From Nitrospira sp. CG24A (lineage in GTDB: Bacteria; Nitrospirota; Nitrospiria; Nitrospirales; Nitrospiraceae), in NCBI GenBank assembly GCA_002869925.2, contig NEWT02000017.1, positions 26,831 through 90,830 of the forward strand: DNA of 64,000 bases, read 5' to 3'. A program made the translations under genes and the position numbers. Positions 43,417 to 52,250 of this stretch are shown in pieces. The notes under the pieces were generated by a model. That model was not told where the DNA came from and did no database searches. It saw nothing but the letters and a program-made list of their open reading frames with translations. The number at the start of each line of letters is the position of its first letter. Positions within the stretch are counted from its first letter, which is position 1.

Positions 43417-46050
43417 TTATAAAATGTCCTGGGCCAGACGGAAGCCGACGCTGCTGCCCCGGTCGTCGGGGTTGCTCCCGGACCTGTTTGAGACACACAG
43501 GATTTCCCATTCGTTGTCCCAGGAACCGCCCCTGACCGCGCGCCGATCGGCTACTGAGACCTCAGTGCTTACCGGCAGGAGTACCTCCAATAGGTCGTAC
43601 AGGTTTAAACACCACTCCCAGACATTCCCGGCCATATCGAGAAGCCCGTGACGCGATGTTCCGCTTGCATACAATCCGACGGCGGTCGTCTGGCCCAGTC
43701 GGCTTTCCCAGCTATTACACCGAGCCGCATCCCAGCCACCAGGCCACGGATACTCGGTCGTTGGATCGCTTCCTGTGGCAGCCTGCTGCCATTCCCACTC
43801 GGTGGGTAAGCGAATCCTCGACTCCGTCCTATGGCCCAACCAGCGACAAAAGGCCACGGCTTCATACCAGGAGACTGTTTCCCTGGGGGCATTGGCGTCC
43901 CTCCATCTCGGTTCAGCCGCCGCGTCGATCTTCTCGATGCCTTCCCACCAGGCGTCGTTTCCATAGCCACCGTCGTCGATGAATACCTGAAACTGACTAT
44001 TCGTGACCGGGTATTTGGCCATCCGGAACGGCTTGACCTCGAAGATGTGATCAACACGATGAAGCCTAAGCCGACCCTGCGGAATCTCAATCCATGCGAT
44101 ATCCGGCAGACCGTCCTGACGCAAGCCGACACCGGGCCGTGGATCGCCGAACTCCGCGAGCTTTTGACCGATCAATAGGCGCTCTTGGTGAGAGAGGGTC
44201 TCGCTCTTAAGCTTCTCAATGAGCATCCGCTGTGGATGTAACAGCGTAGCAAGTTGACCCGAGGGCGACTTTGTAAACCGAGTCAGTGCTTGTTGAATCG
44301 ACTGTGCACGCTCATAGCGCCACAGCTCATGGAGATCCTCTCCAAGATCATGCCACCGCGTTGCTGCTTCCTCTGCATAATCGATGAGTCGTAAGTCGAC
44401 TCCGCTGCTCTCGATCCACTCTTTGAGCTTGTGCCATGCGACAAACAGTTTTTCATGCGCAACTTCGACCACTGAGTCCCGTTCATTGCCGCTCTTTACC
44501 AACACCCGGCAATCTGACCCTGCCAACGCATCGATCAGTTGGTTCGCAGCCATGTCTGGAATAAACCGCGTGAATGACGCGCGCTTTCTGGTCGGCGGAC
44601 GCTCGCGTTCGAGGTGCACCAACTCAGCAAACACGTTGTCGAAGGCGTCGCGCACATCGGCAGCCAATCCTGCCATGACCTGATCGGCCTGCGTGCCGAT
44701 GGCACCAGCCACCCCGCCAATGACTTTGTAGGCGTCGCGCATAAAGGTCCGCTCGTGCCGCCGCTCAAACAGTTGCTTTAAGACATAGGCAACAAGCGGA
44801 AGACTCCCAGGTTCTTGAGCGGATTCGCGTAAAATCTCGTCAAGCACTTGAGGTTCAAAGACATAACCGGTGGCATGAGCTGGCTGTTCAATCATGTCCT
44901 GCAACGCCCTCGGCGATACCGGACCCAGGTGATAGTGGTATCCGGCATTGAGGACTCGGAGAATCGGCTCTGACTCTTCAAGCCGCGCAATAAATTCGCT
45001 ACGCACAGTGGCGACTAGACGTACACGGTTCTGCTTGTGCTGAGCTGTGCCCACAAGTTGCGCAAGAATATTTTGAATGTCCTCATGGTGAAAACCACGT
45101 GTGAACAGCTCTTCCAGTTGATCGATAAACAAGACCAATTCCTGTCCCTGAGCCAGGTGTGGAACGAGAAGTTCCTCGATTGTCATCTGACAGTCAGCCA
45201 GACCTTTGGCAAGTTCAGGTGCGGATTTTGAGATTCCCCGGAAGGCCTGTTTCAAGCCCTGCGCGAGCGAATGAAAGGGGGTCTCGCCGTCGCTCGGCTG
45301 GATGCGCTGCCAGACCCAGCGCTCGCTCCCCGTGAGGCGACCTTCATTGATGACGGCATGCCACAGACCGGCTGCCACCAGAGAGGACTTGCCTGATCCC
45401 GACGCCCCGCTCACGAGGAGCACATGCCCCCCAGGCTCGCTCATCTTGCCGACCAGGTCGTCGACTTCCCGGTCGCGCCCGAAGAACAGCGGGGCATAGT
45501 CCTCGTCGAACCACAGCAGGCCAGGATAGGGAGACTTGCCCTCAGGCCAATCGATGAGCTCATGCTTCTGTGGCTCGGCCTGGGCCGACATGTTCTGTGT
45601 CAGCCAACGGCCCAGCGTCCCCGTCAGGTCGATTGAGCGAGGCTCTAAGCCAAACGATTCGACACCATGGCGTTGCTTTAACTGCTCGCGCCAGGCTCTG
45701 ATTCCAGGATCCTTGTCCAGCTCATCAAATTTCCGAGGCCAGGGCGCATCTTCTGTAAGCATGAACGGGACAATATCGACGCCTTGCTTGACGGCCGCAT
45801 CGTATTCCATCTGTGTAATGCTTCGCGTGTCACCCTGCGGCACATAGCCTCGACGAAACGCGACGAGTAACAGGCACAGATCGCAACCACTAAGCCGATC
45901 CTGGGAAAATCTCTTTGGCTCTTCGCTGTCCGCCGGCCACTCCTCCATCGGGTCCACGAAGAAGCCTGCTCGCCGCAAGGCGCGAATCACATGCGCTCGA
46001 TGATCTTTGAGATCTTCAAATGTCGAAGAAACAAATGCTTTGTAGGTCAT
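43417..46050 (-). CDS. DUF4062 - STAND NTPase - FGE/C-type-lectin-fold fusion
   Basis: 877 residues in three parts. Residues 1-110 (KAFVSSTFEDLKDHRAHVIR, CDLCLLLVAFRRGY) are DUF4062. Residues about 173-640 are an nSTAND1-type ATPase: PYPGLLWFDEDYAPLFFGRDREV, Walker A GASGSGKSS (215-223), Walker B LVLFIDQLEELF (305-316), arginine-containing VATVRSEF and a helical region. From about 645 an FGE-sulfatase-like domain follows (AKYPVTNSQFQVFI, SWYEAVAFCRWLG, RLPTEWEWQQAA, DMAGNVWEW, VRGGSW, GFRLAQDIL). The catalytic Cys pair of true FGE is missing, so the fold probably binds rather than oxidises. The last 41 codons look like a retroelement-diversified region. Likely a sensor/effector in defence; this is inference. 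Confidence 0.88.
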   Translation of the reverse strand: MTYKAFVSSTFEDLKDHRAHVIRALRRAGFFVDPMEEWPADSEEPKRFSQDRLSGCDLCLLLVAFRRGYVPQGDTRSITQMEYDAAVKQGVDIVPFMLTEDAPWPRKFDELDKDPGIRAWREQLKQRHGVESFGLEPRSIDLTGTLGRWLTQNMSAQAEPQKHELIDWPEGKSPYPGLLWFDEDYAPLFFGRDREVDDLVGKMSEPGGHVLLVSGASGSGKSSLVAAGLWHAVINEGRLTGSERWVWQRIQPSDGETPFHSLAQGLKQAFRGISKSAPELAKGLADCQMTIEELLVPHLAQGQELVLFIDQLEELFTRGFHHEDIQNILAQLVGTAQHKQNRVRLVATVRSEFIARLEESEPILRVLNAGYHYHLGPVSPRALQDMIEQPAHATGYVFEPQVLDEILRESAQEPGSLPLVAYVLKQLFERRHERTFMRDAYKVIGGVAGAIGTQADQVMAGLAADVRDAFDNVFAELVHLERERPPTRKRASFTRFIPDMAANQLIDALAGSDCRVLVKSGNERDSVVEVAHEKLFVAWHKLKEWIESSGVDLRLIDYAEEAATRWHDLGEDLHELWRYERAQSIQQALTRFTKSPSGQLATLLHPQRMLIEKLKSETLSHQERLLIGQKLAEFGDPRPGVGLRQDGLPDIAWIEIPQGRLRLHRVDHIFEVKPFRMAKYPVTNSQFQVFIDDGGYGNDAWWEGIEKIDAAAEPRWRDANAPRETVSWYEAVAFCRWLGHRTESRIRLPTEWEWQQAATGSDPTTEYPWPGGWDAARCNSWESRLGQTTAVGLYASGTSRHGLLDMAGNVWEWCLNLYDLLEVLLPVSTEVSVADRRAVRGGSWDNEWEILCVSNRSGSNPDDRGSSVGFRLAQDIL
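43420..43542 (-). other. Candidate DGR variable region of the STAND-FGE gene
   Basis: The final 41 codons (RAVRGGSWDN...DDRGSSVGFRLAQDIL) align without gaps to those of the TIR-FGE gene. Variable positions are dominated by NNC codons (GAC, ATC, TCC, AGC, GAC, GAC, GGC, AGC, AGC, GTC) that can all come from AAC/ATC by change of adenines, as in regions written by a diversity-generating retroelement. The end GFRLAQD is invariant. Confidence 0.6.
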
Positions 46051-46122
46051 GCTATCTACGGCCTCGATTGCACATGTCTCAGGCTATGTGGCAGACATAC
46101 AAATGGTATAAAGAACACAGGG

Positions 46123-47301
46123 CTAGGGAATATCCTGGGCGAGACGGAAACCGATGAGGAAGTTCCGGGAGCTGGCATCGAACCCGCCATGGTTGGAGAC
46201 ACGCAGGCTCCTCGGTTCGTTGACCCAGGCACCGCCACGGAACACGCGCAAATCTTTCTTTTCATCATGCCAGTCCGCACACCACTCCCAGACGTTTCCT
46301 GACATGTCATAGCACCCATAGAGGCTGACCCCATTGGGATACTGGGTAACCGGCGTCGTGTGCTCAAAGCCTGCCTCCGCGCTGTTGCATTTGTTCTTGT
46401 CAAACCCATCCCCCCAGGGATACTCCCGTCCGTCCTCGCCCCGTGCAGCCTTTTCCCATTCCCGCTCAGTCGGTAGGCGTTTCCCTGCCCATTTCGAATA
46501 AGCCTCTGCTTCGTAGTAACTGACTCCCACGACAGGATAATCCGCCTTGTTCCATTTCGTGTCATTCCAATATTCTGGAGCATTTATGTTCTTTTGGGCC
46601 TTCCACTTCCATCCTTCTACGCGCCAATAAGCCTGATTCCCATAGCCATCTGCCAAGATGAACCCGCGATACTTCTCGTTCGTCACAAGATATTTATCGA
46701 TCCAATAGTCGTGGTCGATCACCTCATGGACTCTCTTTCCCCCATACAGGAACGGCCCCTTTGGTACCTTCACCATTTCTGCGGGAGTGTCAGTGCGATG
46801 CAATGGGCGAACTGGTTCCGTGCGATACTCCTTCAGTCCCTGAATCTTTTGCGTGAGAGATTCGATTAATCGGTCCATATCCCGATGAAAATCAGGATCT
46901 GCTCGCACCGCGATACCGTTTCGGTAAGACAAATCCTGAATACTGAGCGGGAGTCTCTTTGCCGGCGGAATCGTTGCCCCACTCACCAGCACGGGAATCA
47001 CTGGAATCTGGCGCTTCAGTGCCGACTCGATCTCGATCCGAACGAAATCCCTTGGGTCATCGAGCCTGGTCTTTCCCGTACTGCCCATGTTTTTCATCCA
47101 GTCTCGTCCGATCACGGCGAGAAATACCTCGCACTTGGCCACTTGTTCATCCAGATAGATACGAAAATCGACACCAAGGGGAATTGAATCCACATCCTTG
47201 AAGACGGTCTCTCGGTCAAACTGCTGAATCAGTCGGTCGTAGATCCGCCCTGTGACATCGGCACTATCTTCACGACGATAGGAGATCAAGATTTTACTCA
47301 T
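46123..47301 (-). CDS. TIR - FGE/C-type-lectin-fold fusion
   Basis: 392 residues. Residues 1-130 are a TIR domain: ILISYRREDSADVTGRIYDRL, VFKDVDSIPLGVDF, EVFLAVIGRDW, and the catalytic-type Glu90 in DFVRIEIESAL, so NAD cleavage is possible. Residues about 172-392 are an FGE-sulfatase-like domain (DKYLVTNEKYRGFI, SYYEAEAYSKWAG, RLPTEREWEKAA, YPWGDGF, DMSGNVWEW, FRGGAW, GFRLAQDIP). The two Cys of catalytic FGE are absent in SLRVSNHGG. It is the first gene of the operon, 72 bp before the STAND gene. Its C-terminus matches that of the STAND protein in length, framework and end, with concentrated variation. A ligand-recognition domain coupled to a TIR effector is the likely logic. Confidence 0.9.
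   Translation of the reverse strand: MSKILISYRREDSADVTGRIYDRLIQQFDRETVFKDVDSIPLGVDFRIYLDEQVAKCEVFLAVIGRDWMKNMGSTGKTRLDDPRDFVRIEIESALKRQIPVIPVLVSGATIPPAKRLPLSIQDLSYRNGIAVRADPDFHRDMDRLIESLTQKIQGLKEYRTEPVRPLHRTDTPAEMVKVPKGPFLYGGKRVHEVIDHDYWIDKYLVTNEKYRGFILADGYGNQAYWRVEGWKWKAQKNINAPEYWNDTKWNKADYPVVGVSYYEAEAYSKWAGKRLPTEREWEKAARGEDGREYPWGDGFDKNKCNSAEAGFEHTTPVTQYPNGVSLYGCYDMSGNVWEWCADWHDEKKDLRVFRGGAWVNEPRSLRVSNHGGFDASSRNFLIGFRLAQDIP
46126..46248 (-). other. Candidate DGR variable region of the TIR-FGE gene
   Basis: The final 41 codons (RVFRGGAWVN...SSRNFLIGFRLAQDIP). The codon run AGC TCC CGG AAC TTC CTC ATC GGT matches the NNRNNNIGFR scheme expected from an AAC-rich template repeat after adenine mutagenesis. 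No template repeat or reverse transcriptase was found in the window. Confidence 0.6.
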
Positions 47302-47343
47302 GGCCTAGCCACTACTCATCAACCAAGGCTCCAACGGCGCTGG

Positions 47344-47372
47344 ATGATATTTTATCCGGCCATCGTTGTAAA
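47344..47372 (-). promoter_or_regulatory. Probable promoter of the TIR-STAND operon
   Basis: On the reverse strand TTTACA (47367-47372) and TATCAT (47344-47349) are spaced by 17 bp, about 43 bp before the TIR start codon. It lies between the operon and the 3' end of the symporter gene, so the operon has its own promoter. Confidence 0.55.
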
Positions 47373-47400
47373 GAGAGCGAAGGCTCTTACGCTACGTTCC

Positions 47401-48759
47401 TCAGGATGGCTGCCGCTCTATTGGATTGATAGTTTCGGATTGAGATTGAAGCGCGATTGCTTCGGTGGCGGGCTCGATACGCCCTACATCGAGCAGAATA
47501 GCGACCAGCATGTCGCTCAGAACGTTCACGCCCGAGCGGGCTCGGGCGATGATCCAATCCACTGTCAGGATCAGTGGAATGGCGGCGACGATGACGTGGG
47601 TCGGCAAACCGGCGGCTGAGAGAACGAGCGGCAACACGATCATTCCGGCTTCCGGAATGCCGGCCACGCCGGCCCCGGCGATCATCGATGCGGCGACGAT
47701 CAACAGCTGACTGCCGATCGACAGATCGAAGCCCAGCGCTTGGGCGAGAAAGAGCGCAGCCATCGCTTCATAGAGGGTAATGCCGTCGTTATTAAGATTA
47801 GTGCCGACACAGGCGGCGAGCCGCGCCGATTGCGGCGAGACCTGCATACGATCGAGGCACCGGAGGGTGACCGGCACGGTAGCGAGGCTGCTGTTGCAGG
47901 ACACGGCGGTCATGATGGCGTCGGCCCCCTGCCCCAGATAGACCTTCGGCGACTTTTTTCCCACTAGCCAGGCGACGAGCGGGTAGTAGACGAGCGCATG
48001 GATGGCGAGTCCCAAGAGCATGGCGGCGAGAAAGATCCAGAGGACAGCGAAGACGCCGATGCCTGCCTTGCCGACAACCTGCGCGACAACGCCGAACACG
48101 GCCAGCGGCACCGCAAGGATGATCCATCCGAGCATCTGCACGAGCCATTGATAGATGCGCTCAATGGTCCGGGCGAGGGTATGAACTGCTCCGCGACCCT
48201 GGTCTGTCTCGCCACGCAAGCGGCGAAGGATGGCGCCGATGCACAGGGCGAGAAGGACAACGCCGATGATGTTGCCGCTCGAAAACGGCGTCATGATGGT
48301 GCTGGGAATATAGGACGCGAGGTATTCGATCGGACTCTGTGCACCGGTTTGCACAGTCGCTGGGGTGCCCGTCGATAACTTGGGGCTAGGTACGAAGTTC
48401 AGCAATTCATCGACGTGGCCATGCCAGGCCAAGCCTGGCTGCCAGGTGTTCATGATCACAAGACCGATCGTCATCGCCACACAAACATTGACGAGGCAGA
48501 TGCCGAGCAGTTTGACACCCTGGCGCAATGGAAGATTCGTACGGATGAGCGCGTCGAGGATCGCAAAGAAAATCAGCGGGATGGCGAGGGTCTTGAGCAG
48601 CGTCACGACGAGCAGGCCGAGCCAGCCTAGATCCTCGTTGCGCAGACCGCCCAGATAGGGCTCCTGGCCAAAAGCCGCTCCAAGCAGCGCACCACAGGCC
48701 ACGGCGATGAGCACTTGTGCGTACAGCGGCAGCGGGATCCAGCGTGATGGTGCCTGCAT
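47401..48759 (-). CDS. Dicarboxylate/amino acid:cation symporter (DAACS/SDF family)
   Basis: 452 residues from the ATG at 48759 (MQAPSRWIPLPLYAQ). It has eight or more membrane segments and the SDF-family core: the Ser/Asn-rich SCNSSLATVPVT of the HP1 hairpin, GTNLNNDGITLYEAMAALFLAQ (the NMDGT-like motif reads NLNNDGT-related), and AGVAGIPEAGMIVLPLVLSAAGLP in HP2. It carries glutamate, aspartate or C4-dicarboxylates with Na+ or H+; the exact substrate is undecided. The variant NNDG in place of NMDGT is worth noting. Confidence 0.9.
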   Translation of the reverse strand: MQAPSRWIPLPLYAQVLIAVACGALLGAAFGQEPYLGGLRNEDLGWLGLLVVTLLKTLAIPLIFFAILDALIRTNLPLRQGVKLLGICLVNVCVAMTIGLVIMNTWQPGLAWHGHVDELLNFVPSPKLSTGTPATVQTGAQSPIEYLASYIPSTIMTPFSSGNIIGVVLLALCIGAILRRLRGETDQGRGAVHTLARTIERIYQWLVQMLGWIILAVPLAVFGVVAQVVGKAGIGVFAVLWIFLAAMLLGLAIHALVYYPLVAWLVGKKSPKVYLGQGADAIMTAVSCNSSLATVPVTLRCLDRMQVSPQSARLAACVGTNLNNDGITLYEAMAALFLAQALGFDLSIGSQLLIVAASMIAGAGVAGIPEAGMIVLPLVLSAAGLPTHVIVAAIPLILTVDWIIARARSGVNVLSDMLVAILLDVGRIEPATEAIALQSQSETINPIERQPS

Positions 48760-48907
48760 AATGGTCTCTCGTAAGCCGCAGAAGAATACCCCTTTCCCCA
48801 CGAGAAAGCACGTTGCCTTCTGACACAGAACTGAATTGCACCTCGCGGTCTTCCTTCAGAAATGTCAGCCCATGCATGGTATAGTTTCAGAAACAGGGAG
48901 GTGGCGT

Positions 48908-49159
48908 ATGTACAGGACCATCATCAGTATCGTGGCCCTCTTGTTCATAGGGTTTTCACAGACTGCGGCGGCAGCCTCATCGGCCTCTCCTGACAATCAT
49001 AAGACAGGGGACGGCAAGGGCCTCACGGTAGATGACCTCGGACGAGGGTTGAAGAGCGCGGCCAATAATATCGAGAAGGAGATTCCCAAATTCGGGTCTG
49101 CGGTTGGAAACGCAATCAAAAAGATCACCGAGAAGGGATCGGATAAGCCAGTGAAATAA
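48908..49159 (+). CDS. Small exported protein of unknown function
   Basis: 83 residues from the ATG at 48908, 6 bp after GGGAGG. A signal peptide (1-22, ending TAAA) leads to a short mature chain (SSASPDNHKTGDG, then a helical NNIEKEIPKFGSAVGNAIKKI). The pattern is amphipathic and Lys-rich. No family recognised. A perfect 12-bp inverted repeat begins 9 bp after its stop. Confidence 0.65.
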   Translation: MYRTIISIVALLFIGFSQTAAAASSASPDNHKTGDGKGLTVDDLGRGLKSAANNIEKEIPKFGSAVGNAIKKITEKGSDKPVK

Positions 49160-49697
49160 AATATGGGACACGCAGCACAGAGGATGTCGAGAATATCTGC
49201 TCAGAAGAAGACCGTTGTGCTGCGTGTGAGATGTCCGCCTCATGAGTGCGCCCTACAATTCAATCAGATACACCGCACACGCCAGATCAATCGAACCTAC
49301 CTGCCTTACTCCTACATGTGACACACCATCTGTTCCCCAGCTTCTGTGGGTAACTCTGTGGATGAGGGGTTTGTTTCGTTGAAAAGGCCGCCGCTGAAAG
49401 ACCTTGTAGCTGTTTGCCTAATAAATGGGCATTGTGGCCTGCCCTGTCGAGCCCCTATATTTAGTGGCTTGACGGATCGATTTTTTCTTATTTCACGCGT
49501 GTCGATTCGTGTGCGCTTTTTCGTTCAGTGCATACTTGAACTACATCTCCCAATGTGGGGTGATGTGAAATATTCTGCCCTTGAATAGGCGTCAGCACAC
49601 GTCGACATGAGACACCGCAGAACACGCGACCTGTACAATTGCATGTTGGGAAACAGGGGGATTCGTGAAATCGCTGTCGGACGGGGTTCGGACTGCG
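49160..49697. other. Gene-free region of 538 bp with one strong inverted repeat
   Basis: No frame on either strand has coding character. ACACGCAGCACA (49168-49179) and TGTGCTGCGTGT (49216-49227) pair perfectly around a 36-nt loop. Near 49346 CTGTGGGTAACTCTGTGGATGAG contains two 8-of-9 matches to DnaA-type boxes (TGTGGRTRA), in close spacing. The right half contains no terminator that I can recognise. Confidence 0.5.
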
Positions 49698-51038
49698 TTA
49701 GCTGGTAAGGAAACGTTCGAGGAAACTGGTTGAGACGTGGCCCTTTTGGAAGTCGGGGTCGTTAAGAATGCGCTTGTGCAGCGGGATGGTCGTCTTGATG
49801 CCTTCGATCACGAATTCGTCGAGGGCCCGGCGCATGCGAGCGATAGATTCCTGCCGGTCCCGGCCATGGGTGATGATTTTGGCGATCATCGAATCGTAGA
49901 ACGGAACGACCATCATGTTCGATTCCATCGCCGAGTCGACGCGCACACCGAATCCGCCAGGCGCGCTGTATTTGGTGATCATGCCGGGACATGGCGTAAA
50001 CTTTTCAGGATCTTCAGCGTTGATGCGGCATTCAAGACTGTGTCCGTTGAGCTTGATGTCTTGTTGTTTGAACGAAAGGGAGTGTCCGGCGGCGAGCCTG
50101 ATTTGCTCTTTAATGAGATCGATGCCGGTCACCATTTCGGTAATGGCATGCTCGACCTGGATGCGGGTATTCACTTCCATGAAGAAGAAGTTGTGATCCT
50201 TGTCGAGCAGAAACTCGACAGTCCCGACATTCCGGTAATGGACCGCTTTCACGGCTTCGACGGCGACGCGGCAGATTTCCCGGCGGAGCTTCTCATTGAC
50301 GGCGGGAGACGGCGTTTCCTCGAGTAGCTTCTGGTGCCGACGCTGGATCGAGCAATCGCGCTCGCCAAGATGCACAACATGGCCACGATGGTCGGCAACA
50401 ATCTGCACTTCGATATGGCGAGGTTCAAGAAAATATCGTTCGAGATAGACGGCGTCGTTGCCGAAGGTGGTCTTCGCTTCCGCCTGCGCAGCTTGAAATG
50501 CCCGAGCAAGGTCCTCGGCTTTGTTGACGACGCGCATGCCGCGCCCCCCCCCACCGGCTGAGGCCTTGATGATCACAGGATAACCGACTTTGTCGGCGGC
50601 TTCGAGGGCTCCCTGTTCGCTCTTCAATTCACCAGGACTGCCAGGCGTGACAGGTAAACCTCGACCGGCAACGATCTCGCGAGCTTTGGCTTTGTCGCCA
50701 AGGAGTGCGATATGTTCGGACGAGGGACCGATGAATTTCACGCCGATGGATTCGCAGACTTCAGCAAAGTGGGCATTCTCTGAAAGGAACCCGTAGCCGG
50801 GATGGATGGCGTCTGCTCCGGTGATCTCAGCGGCGCTCAGCACGTTGGGAATATTCCGGTAGCTGAGCGCCGCGTCGGCAGGCCCAACACAGATCTTCTC
50901 GTCGGCTGCGCGCACGTGTAGGCTCAATGCATCGGCCTCTGAGCAGATTGCGACGGTCTGAATACCGAGTTCCTTACAGGCGCGAATCACGCGGAGCGCG
51001 ATCTCACCCCGATTGGCTATCAACACCTTTTTGAACAC
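49698..51038 (-). CDS. accC: Biotin carboxylase subunit of acetyl-CoA carboxylase
   Basis: A 446-residue ATP-grasp enzyme starting at GTG. FKKVLIANRGEIALRVIRAC, the ATP loop KASAGGGGRGMR, EVNTRIQVEHAITEM and INAEDPEKFTPCPG are the marks of AccC, which carboxylates biotin on AccB. It is the last gene of aroQ-efp-accB-accC, 32 bp after accB. Confidence 0.96.
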   Translation of the reverse strand: MFKKVLIANRGEIALRVIRACKELGIQTVAICSEADALSLHVRAADEKICVGPADAALSYRNIPNVLSAAEITGADAIHPGYGFLSENAHFAEVCESIGVKFIGPSSEHIALLGDKAKAREIVAGRGLPVTPGSPGELKSEQGALEAADKVGYPVIIKASAGGGGRGMRVVNKAEDLARAFQAAQAEAKTTFGNDAVYLERYFLEPRHIEVQIVADHRGHVVHLGERDCSIQRRHQKLLEETPSPAVNEKLRREICRVAVEAVKAVHYRNVGTVEFLLDKDHNFFFMEVNTRIQVEHAITEMVTGIDLIKEQIRLAAGHSLSFKQQDIKLNGHSLECRINAEDPEKFTPCPGMITKYSAPGGFGVRVDSAMESNMMVVPFYDSMIAKIITHGRDRQESIARMRRALDEFVIEGIKTTIPLHKRILNDPDFQKGHVSTSFLERFLTS

Positions 51039-51070
51039 GCGCGTACTCCGATGTGGGTCGAGGGAGGAGG

Positions 51071-51643
51071 TTAGGATGTGGCAGTCGGATCGATGAGGAA
51101 AAGCGATTGGCCATACTCCACCGGTTTGGTGCTTTCAGCCAGAATTTTCGTGATCCGCCCACCCATCTCCGATTCAATTTCATTCATCAACTTCATCGCT
51201 TCCACGATGCAGAGGACCTGTCCCTTTTTCACGTAATCGCCTTCTTCGACATAGGGATCTGCGTCCGGCGAGGGAGAGCGATAGAACGTCCCGACGATTG
51301 GGGACACGATGGTGATCATGCCTGTCGTATCTTCGATCAGCGTGCCTGTCGTAGCAGGCACATAAGAGGCGGGTGTCGAGACAGACATCCCAGGCTCCTG
51401 GACCGCCGCCGTCATCGTTCTCAGCCCCGTTTCATACCGCACGCGGATTCTGAGGCCTTCGCGCTCGATCTCCATTTCGGTCAGGCTGTTCTTCTTCAGC
51501 AGATCGATCAATTCTTGAATCTGCTTGGTCTGTTGTCCTGACAACAAGGGCATCCCCTCCCCACTTTGGGTCGAGGCAACGGTCTGCGAAACGATGACCG
51601 GTTTCTTGTTCTTCTTCGACTTGTTGGAAGCCCGTTTGCTCAC
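51071..51643 (-). CDS. accB: Biotin carboxyl carrier protein
   Basis: 190 residues from GTG. The first 45 residues are Lys/Ser-rich and extend beyond E. coli AccB; the helix [27 protein letters not shown] and the C-terminal biotinyl domain with [12 protein letters not shown] (the Lys is biotinylated) are conserved. Its start overlaps the efp stop by 4 bp. Confidence 0.95.
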   Translation of the reverse strand: MSKRASNKSKKNKKPVIVSQTVASTQSGEGMPLLSGQQTKQIQELIDLLKKNSLTEMEIEREGLRIRVRYETGLRTMTAAVQEPGMSVSTPASYVPATTGTLIEDTTGMITIVSPIVGTFYRSPSPDADPYVEEGDYVKKGQVLCIVEAMKLMNEIESEMGGRITKILAESTKPVEYGQSLFLIDPTATS

Positions 51644-52200
51644 CGAACACGCTCCACATACTCGCGAGTACGGGTGTCGATCCTGATCACAGTCCCTGTT
51701 TCCATATAGAGCGGAACCTTAATAGTGGCGCCGGTTTCAAGAGTGGCAAGCTTGGTGCCGCCCGTGGCGGTGTCGCCTCGGAAACCCGGATCCGTATCGC
51801 TGACTTTCAGTTCGATAAAGTTTGGTAGCTCGACGTCGATCGGGCGGTGTTCGTATACCAGGATCTTCACCGTCATGTTTTCTTTCAAGAGGTCCGCATT
51901 TCCGCCGAGCTTTCCTTTTTCGAACGTGAGTTGTTCGAACGTCTCTGTGTCCATAAAGGTATAGGCATCGTCAGTCGCATAGAGAAATTGCATGGTGCGT
52001 TCTTCGAGATCAGGCTCCTCGAACCGTTCGCCTGATCTGAAGGTACGGTCCAGAACATTGCCCGAGAGATAACTCTTAAGCTTTGTGCGCACGAAGGCTC
52101 CACCCTTCCCAGGTTTTACATGTTGAAACTCAACGATATAGAACGGCTGGTTATCGACCATCAGGCGCACGCCCCCGCGAAAATCTGTCGTGGAAATCAC
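51640..52200 (-). CDS. efp: Translation elongation factor P
   Basis: A 186-residue EF-P with KOW-like N-domain and two OB domains. The loop [10 protein letters not shown] puts the modifiable Lys at position 32, and [19 protein letters not shown] is the C-terminal signature. It rescues ribosomes stalled at polyproline. GTG start after GAAGGGAG. No modification gene is visible nearby. Confidence 0.96.
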   Translation of the reverse strand: MISTTDFRGGVRLMVDNQPFYIVEFQHVKPGKGGAFVRTKLKSYLSGNVLDRTFRSGERFEEPDLEERTMQFLYATDDAYTFMDTETFEQLTFEKGKLGGNADLLKENMTVKILVYEHRPIDVELPNFIELKVSDTDPGFRGDTATGGTKLATLETGATIKVPLYMETGTVIRIDTRTREYVERVR

Positions 52201-52250
52201 TCGATACTCCCTTCAAACTGTACATGGAGGCAGTTGTTGGACCGGCTCCG

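Noticed and set aside
43417-47301. Active formylglycine-generating enzyme for the two FGE-like domains
   Set aside because: The paired C-terminal cysteines of the catalytic enzyme are absent and no sulfatase gene lies nearby.
42879-47400. Reverse transcriptase or template repeat close to the FGE genes
   Set aside because: All frames between the genes and in both neighbours were read; no RT motif and no second copy of the variable region with extra adenines is present in the window.
49320-49420. Chromosome replication origin
   Set aside because: Only two imperfect DnaA-like boxes, no dnaA, dnaN or AT-rich unwinding region; kept as a weak note.
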